From positions 2,556,583 to 2,575,667 of the forward strand of contig NC_090616.1 in assembly GCF_004359215.1 (NCBI RefSeq): 19,085 nucleotides of DNA, given 5' to 3'. The DNA comes from Bremia lactucae (Eukaryota; Oomycota; Peronosporomycetes; Peronosporales; Peronosporaceae). Within the stretch, counting starts at the first letter, position 1. Each line of letters begins with the position of its first letter. Below are positions 1 through 8,470 of this stretch, in pieces. The position numbers were made by a program, and so were the translations under genes. The notes under the pieces were generated by a model, which was not told the origin of the DNA, searched no databases, and worked only from the letters and a program-made list of their open reading frames with translations.

Positions 1-577
1 TTTCCGAACTGCGTTTGGACCTTGAAAATGTAAGTCTTGATGAAGTCCTCGCTTCTGACTTGGCACGCAAACAAACCCCTTCATACATCCGCTGGCCTCG
101 TCCACAATAGGTAGCAAGTACTAGCTGCCACCGAAAGATTCTTGCTCCATCGGTCCGCAAATGGCAAAGTGAAGCAATTCAAATGGAGCATATCGGCGCT
201 TATCATGGTTGCTTGGAAATGGTTTTTGGACCATTTTTCCTTCTTGACATCCACGACACATGCCCGATAAAGTTGACGTTGATGGTGAGGAGGCATCCTT
301 GATCATTCCACTCGCAACCATTTTTTGCAACACGTCATTTGGAGCGTGGCTTATTCGCGCATGTAAGTCGATCTTGTTGTTCGAAGTCGCTGAATTGGCA
401 GATCGTTGTGGTGTCCGAAGCCAGTAAAGACCGTTGACGAGATCAGCCGTCGCCACCACTTGCTTGGAGCCTTTTATTTCGAAATTCATTTGAGCTCCGT
501 CGAACACCATTTGAAAAGTCCACTTTTATTTATCTGCGGAACAGAAAGTAGGTTCTTGCTCATCTTGGGTACGTATA
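1..577 (-). pseudogene. B element, copy 1 (partial): GAG-pre-integrase and start of integrase
   Basis: Minus-strand copia pol fragment cut by the window edge. From 577 downward it encodes the post-protease stretch ([16 protein letters not shown]), the GAG-pre-integrase domain ([15 protein letters not shown], then two Cys-x2-Cys-type cysteines) and the first part of the integrase core ([10 protein letters not shown]). It is clearly homologous to the plus-strand element at 16928-19085. Gag and protease are missing: the fragment begins exactly at an LTR terminus (578). It is dead. A TAG follows the GGS motif near 121, a frameshift lies near 90, and a 1-base deletion relative to the other copies near 520 breaks the frame. 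The TAG is shared by all three B copies, so it predates their duplication. Confidence 0.85.
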
Positions 578-808
578 TGTTAAAGTCTGAAGCCGATGCT
601 GAAAGGCGTGAAAAAGAAGGGAGCGAAGCGAGGAGTCTGCGCGAAGAGGTGAAGACACTTGAGTCGGAGAAGGAATATTTGGAAGTGATTGATTTGTTGG
701 GACTTTCACTTCTACTTGGGTAACCACTCATTTCTACATCATCTAACTCAGAATACTATAGTATAACTAAGTATTGTGCTATACCGCGGTTCGGATTGGA
801 CTTGTTCG
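578..808 (-). repeat. LTR (B type) between A and B, copy 1; U3 shortened
   Basis: On the minus strand this reads as an LTR ending in TTTAACA at 578. Orientation is inferred from three boxes shared with the complete LTR at 16552-16923: GTCCAATCCGAAC near the U3 start (plus 789-808), CAATCACTTYC at the likely transcript start (GGAAGTGA on plus, 681-688), and AAGTGTCTTC in U5. The 578-762 part is present four times in the window at exactly 185 bp. The U3 is about 140 bp shorter than in the complete LTR. No primer-binding site follows the end; truncated B pol starts at once. The upstream (right) edge is approximate. Confidence 0.7.
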
Positions 809-2060
809 CGTTGTGTACGTTACCTGAACCGAGAACCCTAAATAACCTTCTCACGAACAAAGTGGAATCGAATATCGATGTGCTTGGTGCGCTTGTGGAA
901 TTCGGGATTCTTGGCCACCGCAATTGCCCCTTGACTATCTTTTCGTACACCTTCACAGGTTCATCGCTTGAGTCTTCGCCGAGTTCGTGCACAAAAGTCT
1001 TGAGCCAAACCGCCTCTTGGGTAGCGTCTGATAGTGCCATGTACTCAGTCTCAGTTGAAGATAGTGCAACTGTCCGCTGTTCCTTACTGCGCCAGCTGAC
1101 GCACGCTTTTTCAGTACAAACACGTATCCACTAGTGCTTCGTCTTGATTCGATGTCACCTGCCCAGTCAGCATCCGAATAGCCTACTAATTTACCGCAAC
1201 CGGATTCTGAAAATTGATGTCCATGTGTTGAAGTCGCTTGCAGGTACCGAAACACACGCTTAAGAGCTTGCTAGTGAGTCGGGCAAGGATCAGCAGCATA
1301 CTGACTTTAAGTTCCCACAGCGGCAGCAAGGTCCGAGCGAATACCAACCATCAGGTACGTTAAGGCACCAACAGCACTGCAATACGAAGCGTTCTTTATC
1401 GTCTCGTGGTGCTTGCAGCCATCTTCACACATAGCCTTGGTCAGCTTTAATCCAATGTCTTGAGGCATTCTTACAGGCTTGCAATCCTGCATGCCGTACT
1501 TGGTAAGAATCGACTGCAGAAACTTGGTTTGCCGCATTGACACATCTCCAGACTCGTCATTTCGCTATACTTGCCTTCCAAGACAGAACTTCAGCTCACC
1601 TAAGTCGGACTTATCAGATCGCTTACTCAAAGCACGCTTTGTCGCCTCAGGTAAAGAGGCGAGGTAAAGTTATATTGCTGCACGCAAGAATTAGATCGTC
1701 GACGTAGATCACCACAAATATCATGGTCATTTCGTCGCCCTTGACGTACACGCAATGGTCCATTTCACACTTGGTAAATCCAGTCTTGCGCATAGACTCG
1801 ACAATTGTTTGGCTCCACATTCGGGGAGACTGCTTAAGGCCGTACAGTGCACGCTTGAGCTTGCACACATGATCCGGATACTTCGAGCTGATAAAACCTT
1901 CAGGCTGCGTCATGTAAATTTCTTCATCCAGCAAACAATTAAGAAATGCTATCTTGACATCCATCTGGTGTAGAACCAGGACATGCTGAGCCGCTATACT
2001 CAGAATAATCCGAATTGATGTAAACTTGGCCACAGGGGCGAATGTCTCTTCAAAGTCCAC
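809..2060 (-). pseudogene. A element, copy 1: reverse transcriptase and RNase H remnant
   Basis: Copia RT followed by RNase H, read from 2060 down. RT shows the [13 protein letters not shown] start, the catalytic-aspartate block [24 protein letters not shown] and the active-site YVDD at 1695-1706. The chain continues as RQTKFLQSILTKYGMQD, a tether segment, FRYLQATST, GYSDADWAGDIESRRSTSGY and RTKHIDI-like RNase H motifs. Several indels and stops split it (breaks near 1650, 1540, 1300, 1250 and 1040). It ends soon after the HFVREKV motif and joins about 40 bp of unrecognised DNA before the LTR. This copy keeps roughly 190 bp of RNase H (about 917-1106) that the other two A copies have lost. The protein is closest to element C. 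Confidence 0.85.
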
Positions 2061-2993
2061 TTCGTACTTCTGCAGAAAACCTTTCGCAACGAGGCGTGCC
2101 TTGTATCGCTTGATAAATCCTTCCTTCAGCAGTTTCTTTTATCTTGAACGCCCACTTCCTGCTTATCGCTTTTCGGCCGCGTGGCAGGACAACAAGCTCC
2201 CATGTCTCATTATTGGTCAGCGATCTAAACCCAGATGCGCACGCTCTCTTCCACTTGCTGACGTCGCTGGATTCCATAGCTGACATATATGATGTCGATA
2301 CTTTTCCCACTGAATTCGCAGCGTACGCACAATTTTTTTCTTCTTCCTTGATCGACGTAAGCAGAGCTGACATGTCTTTAAAAGGTCTTGGTTGACCTCG
2401 AACTGGCGTTTCTTCACTTGCACGACTAAAACGCCCACTTCGTTTAGCTTTTGGAGGTCGAGACAAATTTCCAAGCGATTGAGTCCTCAGACAGCGCTTA
2501 GATCCTAGAATATAATCAGTATTCGGCCGCTTAGATTGATGCGTTTTCTCTTGTAATGGAGGAATTTCGGACGACTCTTCGTGCATATCTTTGTCGTTTT
2601 CTTCACCGTCGGTCACCGCAATTCCGCCGTGATATTCTATTCTCCTGTCAGAGTCTTGTCCATGTTTCCCGCTGTCAAAAGTGTTCTCCATAAACTTAGC
2701 ATCGCGACTTACAATAATCCGGCCTCTGGATAGTTGCTCGAACCGATACGCCTTTTCGTGCTCCGAATATCCAAGAAAACGGCTCAGACTTGCTTGAGCG
2801 TCGAATTTCGAGCGCTTCTCCATTGGGACGTGTACATACGCATGACAGCCAAATATCTTGACATTGGCAAGTATCGGCTTTTTCTTTATCCGTTCCTCGT
2901 GTGGAGTCTTAAGCGAGCATTGAGCACGAGTTGGCAAACGATTACGAAGAAAAACAGCTGTCAAAAGTGCTTCTCCTTAGTACTCCTTGGCCA
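2050..2993 (-). pseudogene. A element, copy 1: end of integrase and integrase-RT linker
   Basis: Open for 304 codons from 2964 to 2050. It starts inside the integrase core (TAVFLRNRLPTRAQ), then the integrase C-terminal part (FGCHAYVHVP, SRFLGYSEHEKAYRFEQL, GRIIVSRDAKFMENTF), an acidic and polar linker, and the N-terminal RT segment (SDVSKWKRACASGFRSL, NETWELVVLPRGRKAI, WAFKIKE). The catalytic aspartates of integrase are absent. The A homology stops at about 2993 (TTGGCCA, equivalent to about 11693 in copy 2), where the C-element LTR begins. The frame shifts into RT near 2100 by an indel ([16 protein letters not shown] reads out of the expected frame). Confidence 0.85.
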
Positions 2994-3024
2994 TAAAGAA
3001 AAGGTTAAAGGCTTGAGGTTGAGT

Positions 3025-3045
3025 GCAAAATGCAAAGTAAATATA
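3025..3045 (-). promoter_or_regulatory. Probable LTR core promoter (TATA-like, Inr, FPR) of element C
   Basis: Sense (minus) reading gives TATATTT, TTACTTT (plus 3034-3040), GC, ATTTTGC (plus 3025-3031). ATTTTGC fits the oomycete FPR consensus MWTTTNC. TTACTTT differs from Inr YCAYTYY at one position. The spacing of 2 nt is the same in the D and B+ LTRs. No transcript evidence is available here. Confidence 0.45.
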
Positions 3046-3117
3046 TTAAGGTCCTTAGTTCGCAAACCTATTGCTACCTCTAAGCCAATCATTACTTCTA
3101 GCCAATCATAGTTCTTA

Positions 3118-3130
3118 GAACCTTCTAGAA
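3118..3130. promoter_or_regulatory. Heat-shock-element-like site in the C LTR
   Basis: GAAccTTCtaGAA: three alternating nGAAn pentamers with exact 2-nt gaps, and a further TTC at 3112-3114 offset by 3 nt. This matches the general heat shock factor recognition pattern. It lies in U3, upstream of the start site on the minus strand. Confidence 0.45.
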
Positions 3131-3135
3131 GCTTG

Positions 3136-3195
3136 TGACGTCATCTACTGACGTCATCTACTGACGTCATCTACTGATGTCACACTATGACGTCA
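3136..3195. repeat. 13-bp tandem repeat carrying CRE-like palindromes (TGACGTCA)
   Basis: TGACGTCA occurs at 3136, 3149 and 3162, each followed by TCTAC, giving a 13-bp period. A TGATGTCA variant follows at 3175 and a further perfect TGACGTCA at 3188, also in step with the 13-bp period. TGACGTCA is the classic bZIP (CREB/ATF) palindrome. The cluster sits in the U3 of the minus-strand LTR, where an enhancer would be expected. Binding is inference. Confidence 0.75.
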
Positions 3196-3233
3196 TTACC
3201 GGTATATACTGGTACATACTGGTAGTCTCTTGG

Positions 3234-6200
3234 TCAGGTCGAAACCGCTTCCTTGCCAACACTCCCACTCGACTCGACACCGCTGGGTGCTCGTATTCCG
3301 AGCCTGTTTCGGAGGTTTTCGAACTGCACAGCTGTAATGGCCTTGGTCATGATGTCTGCTAGCATGTCTGTTGTCGAAACATATTGCAGCACCACTTCGC
3401 CTTCTTCTACCTTCTCGCGCACGAAGTGGTAGCGAATGTCAATATGCTTGGTACGCTTGTGAAACTCTGGATTCTTAGCCAGTGCAATAGAGCCTTGATT
3501 ATCTTCGTAGATCTTGATTGCATCGTCGCTTGCCATCTCGCCGAGCTCACACAAGAACACCTTCAGCCATACAGCCTCTTGGGTTGCTTCCGATAACGCC
3601 ATGTACTCGGCTTCCGTTGAGGACAGTGCCACCGTGCGCTGCTTCTTGCTTCTCCAGCTGATACACCCGCCACTCATCATGAATGCGTAGCCACTTGTGC
3701 TCCTTCTTGACTCGATGTCTCCGGCCCAGTCTGCGTCTGAATAGCCGCACACACAACAGTTGTCTTGCCGTGAGTACTCGAGTCCTTGAGTCGATGTAGC
3801 TTGGAGGTACCGCATAACACGCTTGAGAGCTTGCCAGTGTGTCGGGCACGGGTCGGCGGCAAACTGGCTTAGTACTCCCACTGCAGCAGCGAGGTCTGAC
3901 CGCGTCGCCACCATCAGGTACATGATGCTGCCGACGGCACTCCGGTACGGCACGTTCTTCATTGTGTCTTCGTGATTGCAGCCGCCCTCGCACATGCTCT
4001 TGGTCAACTTGAGTCCTGGATCTTGCGGCGTCTTCACAGGCTTGCTGTCTTGCATGCCGAACCTTGTTAAAATGGACTTGAGAAACTTGGTCTGCCGCAC
4101 CGTCACTTTTCCTTCGTCACGGTTGTTCTTAATTTCCATCCCGAGAAAGTATTCCAGCTCGCCCATGTCCGTCATCTCAAAGCGTTCACTCAGCGCGTGC
4201 TTGGTCGACTCCAACAACTCGTCGTTACTGCTTGCCAGGATGAGGTCGTCCACGTACAGCACCACGAAGATCATCTGATGGTCATTTCTCTTGATGTAGA
4301 CGCAGTGATCCGACTCGCACTTCTTGAACCCCATTTCTAGCATGAAAACGTCGATGGTGTGGTTCCACATTCGCGGCGACTGCTTTAGCCCATAGAGCGA
4401 CCGCTTCAGCTTGCATACGTAATTCGGATGATCTTCGTCGACATACCCATCCGGCTGCACCATGTAGAGGTCTTCGTCGAGAACTCCGTTCAGGAGCGCT
4501 GTCTTAACATCCATCTGATGTACTTTGAGACTGTGCTTGGCAGCCATACTGAGCACTGTCCGGATCGATGTGAACTTGGCCACCGGTGCGAACGTTTCTT
4601 CATAGTCGATGCCGTATTTCTAAGAAAATCCCTTCGACACCATTCGCGCCTTGAACCGCTCCACTTCTCCATTTTGATTTTCCTTCACGCGAAAGACCCA
4701 TCTGCAGCCGATCGCCTTCCGACCCTTCGGTAGTGGCACAACATCCCATGTGTCGTTTTTTCGTAGCGACTCATACTCCGAGTCACACGTCTTCTTCCAT
4801 TTGACTGCGTCGCTGGATTCCATCGCCGACTTAAACGTATTTGGCATTTCTCCCACTGAATCCACAACGTAGGCAGCCTCAAAACTTGTGCTTTCTTGCG
4901 CTGCCGCTGACATCTCATCGAGACCTATGTGTCGCCTGTGCGACGCAGACCGCTTGGCACTTGGAACCTTCACTGCTTGCTCCAATGACTGCGTCCGTTG
5001 GTGTCGCTTGCTGCCGGATTCGAGGTCTTCCTCCCGCGCAGTTTCTTCTTCATCATTTGCCTGTTCGTCCGATTGCGACGATTCTTGATCTGTCACAACT
5101 TCATCTTGGATGACGACCTCTCTCTGAGAGTAGTCCCGTCTCCCACTGTCGAAGACGTCTTCCATAAACTGCGCGTCACGACTCACCAGCACACGAGCGC
5201 TCTTCAATTCTTCAAACCGATACGCTTTCTCGTGCTCTGAGTACCCGACAAAACGGCAACGCACCGACCGAGCGTCAAACTTGGTGCGTTTCTCCTTCGG
5301 CACATGCACATACGCGTGGCAACCAAACACTTTCAGGTTCGCCAGCAATGGTTTCTTTCCTGTCCAAACTTGGTGCGGCGATTTGTCGTGGCTGATCGCG
5401 CGCGTCGGACACCGATTCCGGAGAAACGTAGCAGTCATCACCGCTTCGCCCCAATATCTCTTTGACAATCCGGCGTGTTCCAGCATGCAGCGCGCACACT
5501 CCACCAGCGTCCGGTTCATCCGTTCGGCGACTCCGTTCAGCTGAGGCGTGTATGGCGGTGTGAACTTCTGTATGATCCCACGTTTGCTGCAGAACTTGGC
5601 CATTTCGTGCGACATGTATTCGCCGCCGTTGTCACTGCGGAGCGTCTTCACCCGTTTACCCGTTTGGGTTTCCGCAAGCACAACGAAGTCAGCGAATTTG
5701 GCGGATACTTCGGACTTGTTTCGCAGCAAGTACACCACACAGAAGTGCGACTTGTCATCAATAAAGGTGACAAAATAGCGCTTTCCACCAAATGTTGATG
5801 TCTGCATGGGACCACACACATCGCTGTGGACATCCTCTAGCACTTGCTTCGCGCGGTTGGGTGACGACCTTATGTAGCTTACTCGTGTTTGCTTGCCGAG
5901 TGAGCATCCGTCGCACAGCTCCCACTGTTTTGCCGACACCACGTCCACGCCAATACCGTAGTTCTTCTTGATGATGGCATCTAGACCGCCAAGGCCGATG
6001 TGACCGAGTCGAAGGCGCCAGAGGTACGACGTGGTGTCCCCATTTCGATCCTTCGAGCTTGCCATATTGGCCTCATGCATCATTGGTGTCATGCAGAGCT
6101 TGAACAGTCCTTTGCCTTCACGAGCGCCGAGCTTCCAGTTGAGGCCTTTTGTCTCCGCGAAACACCCTTCGCTCTCGAAGGTCACGGCCCCAACGTCCTT

Positions 6201-6347
6201 GGTGAAGCGACCGACCGGAAACAAGTTGCGTGACAACTTTGGTATGTGCCACACATCGGTAAGCATACCCTTCTTGACCCCACGAGGAGTTTGCATGGAC
6301 ATCACAATGTCGCCAGTCCCAATAGCTTGAACCACACCGTCGTCTGC
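3234..6347 (-). pseudogene. Element C: copia pol (end of protease, integrase, RT, RNase H), 5'-truncated and split by one TAG
   Basis: Two long minus frames in the same phase (6347-4623 and 4619-3237) are separated only by TAG at 4620-4622, where a Gln codon (before KYG) is expected. Order: protease tail (ADDGVVQAIGTGDIVMSM), GAG-pre-integrase (HIGLGGLDAI, then LCDGC), integrase with D (VHSDVCGP), D (LRSDNGGEY) and E (NGVAERMN), the last two 35 residues apart (DD35E). RT follows with MDVKTALLNG and YVDD at 4245-4256. RNase H shows GYSDADWAGD, STEAEYMAL, EDNQGSIALAKNP and RTKHIDIRYHF. The reading frame ends inside the 3' LTR. Gag and the protease DSG are missing: the element stops at the N at 6348. 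RT and RNase H motifs look intact, and the only coding lesion seen is the TAG. Confidence 0.92.
3262..3270 (-). promoter_or_regulatory. Polypurine tract of element C
   Basis: Minus-strand GAGTGGGAG immediately precedes the LTR start TGTTGG. The same GAGTGGGAG directly before TGTTG occurs in D (6576-6584). This is the expected place and composition for the plus-strand DNA primer of reverse transcription. Confidence 0.6.
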
Positions 6348-6348
6348 N
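6348..6348. other. Single ambiguous base (N) at the C/D head-to-head junction
   Basis: The only N in the window lies exactly where minus-strand C pol coding (6347) gives way to plus-strand D pol coding (6349). That coincidence suggests an assembly join, a collapsed inverted repeat or a very small gap rather than a random miscall. Confidence 0.8.
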
Positions 6349-6621
6349 CAAGGCTCAATTGCACTGGCCAAGAATCCACAGTTTCATAAGAGAACCAAGC
6401 ATATCGACATTCGCTATCACTTCGTACGCGAAAAGGTTGAAGATGGCCAAGTTGTCTTGGAATACATTTCGACGACCAACATGCTAGCGGACCTCATGAC
6501 AAAGCCAATTCCTGCGACTCAGTTTTGTGTGCTTCGAAACAAGCTTGGTGTACAAGGACCAGAAGCTGCCGAGTCGAGTGGGAGTGTTGTCAAGGATGCG
6601 CCTCGACATGCACAAGACTAA
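6349..6621 (+). pseudogene. Element D: C-terminal part of RNase H only
   Basis: Plus-strand frame of 90 codons opening at the N and ending with TAA at 6619-6621. It starts inside the RNase H motif QGSIALAKNP and continues RTKHIDIRYHFVREKVEDG, STTNMLADLMTKPI and LRNKLGVQGPE. It is clearly related to the C end (QGSIALAKNPEF..., LADIMTKAI) but diverged, so it is not a copy of the same element. All upstream gag-pol is absent. The frame runs about 37 bp into the 3' LTR, as in C. Confidence 0.88.
6576..6584 (+). promoter_or_regulatory. Polypurine tract of element D
   Basis: GAGTGGGAG immediately upstream of the LTR start TGTTGTC at 6585, identical to the tract of element C on the other strand. Confidence 0.6.
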
Positions 6622-6910
6622 CCGGTAAAGTATCGGTGGATCATCGACATCGCACGACAGCGACATCTGCATGCGACAGCACAACAGATGGTTCCGCGAA
6701 CGTTCGAAGATCTTCTTCAAGATGCGCAAATGATCATGTTCAAGATGGGACCTCCACGTGGTAGAAGCTAATTGGCTAGAATGGATAAAGCCGGTAAATA
6801 AATCCAGTAGAGAATCCAGTAGGCTTAGAGGTAGCAAACGGTTTGCGAACTAAGGACCTTTAATATATTTACTTTGCATTTTGCCAACTAGTGCTCACTT
6901 GACCTTTACA
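6585..6910 (+). repeat. 3' LTR of element D (plus strand)
   Basis: Starts TGTTGTCAAGG after the polypurine tract and ends CTTTACA, giving TG...CA ends and 326 bp. The promoter block 6844-6884 (GCGAACTAAGGACC, TATATTT, TTACTTT, GC, ATTTTGC) closely matches the C LTR in inverse orientation, while the U3 upstream is different and lacks TGACGTCA. A weak HSE-like GAAcgTTC lies at 6698-6705. At 6911 the sequence changes directly to the B-type LTR remnant, with no visible target-site duplication. Confidence 0.65.
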
Positions 6911-6946
6911 TTAATTTCTACATAGTCTAATTTACAATACTATAGT
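6911..6946 (-). repeat. Remnant of the B-type LTR beside D
   Basis: These 36 bp match the right-hand end of the 185-bp LTR segment at 12194-12229 with a few mismatches. The remaining ~150 bp of the segment, and about 350 bp of A pol expected beyond it, are missing and are replaced by the C/D block. Confidence 0.7.
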
Positions 6947-7952
6947 CTCGCATGAAGACCAAGCGCCACAGTCACATCCTTGTGGCGCGGTGCGGGCATT
7001 CCCTTTGTCATTATATCTGCCACATGTTCGACGTCTCACAGTATTCAAGGTGCATTTCGCCACGCTTGACTTCGTCACGGATGTGTATGATACTTGATTG
7101 CATTTCGCCTTGACTTCGTCACGGATGTGTATGATACTTGATTGCATTTTGCCTTGACTTCGTCACGGATGTGTATGATACTTGATGTCAATGTGCTTTG
7201 CACGGCCGTCGTTGACAGGATTCTTCGTCATCTTGATGCATGATTGATTGTATTCAAAGATCTTGAGTTCCGGTCCTGGTTCACATGCCGCATCCAATAT
7301 CTCAAAGAATAAGTGATGAATCCACGTGCCTTCTTGGACCACTAAGTTTAAGGCAATGTATTCTGCCTTGCCGGTTGACAGTGATATACTTGACTGTTTC
7401 TTGCTTCCCCACTTATGGGAGCATCCATAAGAATGAAAGCGTATTTAGAAGTTGACTTGCGATCAAAGTGGTCGCCCGCCCAGTCTGCATCGGAATAGCC
7501 GCGAAAGCCGACTTTATTGCCAGGCTGAAAACGAATACCATAAGCCTTTGTCCCTTGCAGGTAAGCCGTAAATCGCCTTGACCAGCTCAAGACAATCAAA
7601 GTCTTTGTCGAGCTCAACCCCTTCTCGTGCGACACAGTACACAACTTCTTTCATATCCATCAAGAAAAGCTGTCACCACATCCAACTGATCAAGTGGCCA
7701 CCCAAAGTACTTGGTCATAGCAATCACCATGCGTAGCGTTACATACTTGACCACAGGCGAAAATGTCTCCGTGTAGTCGATTCCATACTTTTGCTTGAAT
7801 CCTTTTGCGACGAGACAAGCCTTGTACTTCTCGATGGAGCCACCAGCTTTGCACTTGATCTTGAACACCCACTTTGTTTTAATGGCTGCTATCTTGATGG
7901 CAACTTTGCAGCTTGAAACACTCACGAAGCTGCATGGAATCCAACTCAGCAC
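6947..7952 (-). pseudogene. B element, copy 2: RT start fused to RNase H (YVDD deleted)
   Basis: From 7952 down: [31 protein letters not shown] RT start, [18 protein letters not shown], the first catalytic aspartate block ([11 protein letters not shown]), then LELVKAIYGL. At about 7560-7575 this jumps straight to the RNase H side (YLQGTKAYGIRF, GYSDADWAGDHFDRKSTS). The RT middle with YVDD and the thumb is therefore deleted. RNase H continues degraded, with a GEMHLEYCETSNM-like part and a C-terminus ADIMTKGMPAPRHKD. The stop is TAG, formed at the LTR junction near 6942. A tandem duplication at 7051-7186 disrupts the KHIDIKYH region. It cannot encode active RT. Confidence 0.85.
7051..7186. repeat. 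Minisatellite, three units of 48/44/44 bp
   Basis: Three near-identical units start TGCATTT and end GATACTTGAT (7051-7098, 7099-7142, 7143-7186). The first has 4 extra bases. Each carries the DNA for the RNase H stretch around KYHxHIRDEVK. The equivalent place in copy 3 (12334-12425) has two units, so unit number changed after duplication. Confidence 0.9.
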
Positions 7953-8470
7953 GTGTTGCCTTGCGCCAATGTAGCTGATCCGGCCCGCCTATGGCATCTT
8001 GAAATGTAATCGGCTCAGATAAGCCTTTGGCTTCGACCGCATTAGCACTTGCACGCTAGAACGCAGGTGGAGTTGAGTTGCTGTTATCAGTCCCAAAGCA
8101 TTTATCTCATGAGTCAGAGAAGCTTCCTTGCACGCATTTTGTCGCCGCTTGGGTTAACGTGACTCCAAATCTTCTGGAGCGCTTCCCTCTTCTAATCCGG
8201 TTTCATGATAATTAGGACATGAAACTTTAAATGAGCGATTTGAGTCACTTGAACGATCCTTGCGTTTTTCCAATCTGCTTATAGTCCGTTGTATATGACG
8301 AGTCGTCATCGCTAATCTCGAGCGCGTCAAAGTCGAGATTTGCTTCTTCAAGGTCGTCAAAATCTGGACCAATAGATCTCCTAGACTTGACTCGTCGAAC
8401 ATGACATCTCGACTGATCACCACTCACTGAGCGTCAATGTCATAGACTCGATAGGCCTTAGAAACTTCTT
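7953..8470 (-). pseudogene. B element, copy 2: integrase C-terminal/linker region
   Basis: Degraded connection between integrase and RT. The recognisable block is VVISRDVMFDESSLGDL at 8423-8375, matching [13 protein letters not shown] of the plus-strand element at 19041-19083. Beyond it an acidic, low-complexity linker (DFDDLEEANLDFDALEISDDDSS in one frame) runs to about 8154. The 7953-8153 stretch has no open frame but keeps the position of the linker and the RT N-terminal segment. A TGA precedes the VVISRDV block. Confidence 0.7.

Larger units (their letters stand above)
2994..3261 (-). repeat. 3' LTR of element C (minus strand)
   Basis: On the minus strand the LTR starts TGTTGGCAAGG at 3261, directly after a purine-rich tract, and runs to about 2994. 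It carries CRE-like and HSE-like clusters and a conserved promoter block (GCGAACTAAGGACC, then TATATTT, TTACTTT and ATTTTGC) also found in the D LTR at 6844-6884. The Pol stop codon lies 26-28 bases inside it (3234-3236). The downstream end lacks a clean CA terminus and no target-site duplication is visible, so the 3' edge is probably truncated or mutated. The left limit is set by loss of A homology. Confidence 0.7.

Noticed and set aside
576..723. Plus-strand, charge-rich coiled-coil-like frame (AERREKEG..., LESEKEYLEVIDLL), repeated near 9465, 12045 and 14700
   Set aside because: It is the complement of the pyrimidine-rich R/U5 of the minus-strand LTR. It has LTR boxes on the other strand, and its repetition is explained by the LTR copies.
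3118..3195. CRISPR-like regular repeat
   Set aside because: The period is 13 bp with no spacers, and it lies inside an LTR of a eukaryotic element.
3547..3993. 148-codon minus frame over the C RNase H region, rich in Arg
   Set aside because: Shifted-frame shadow of the RNase H coding of element C, which carries the known motifs in the other frame.
4841..5240. Overlapping plus-strand frames, some with hydrophobic stretches that could pass for membrane segments
   Set aside because: Antisense to the linker and integrase coding of element C; no family motif and no promoter context.
6525..6764. Plus-strand frame with several Cys residues overlapping the D LTR
   Set aside because: It starts in another frame of the RNase H end and continues into the LTR; no Cys spacing of a known domain.
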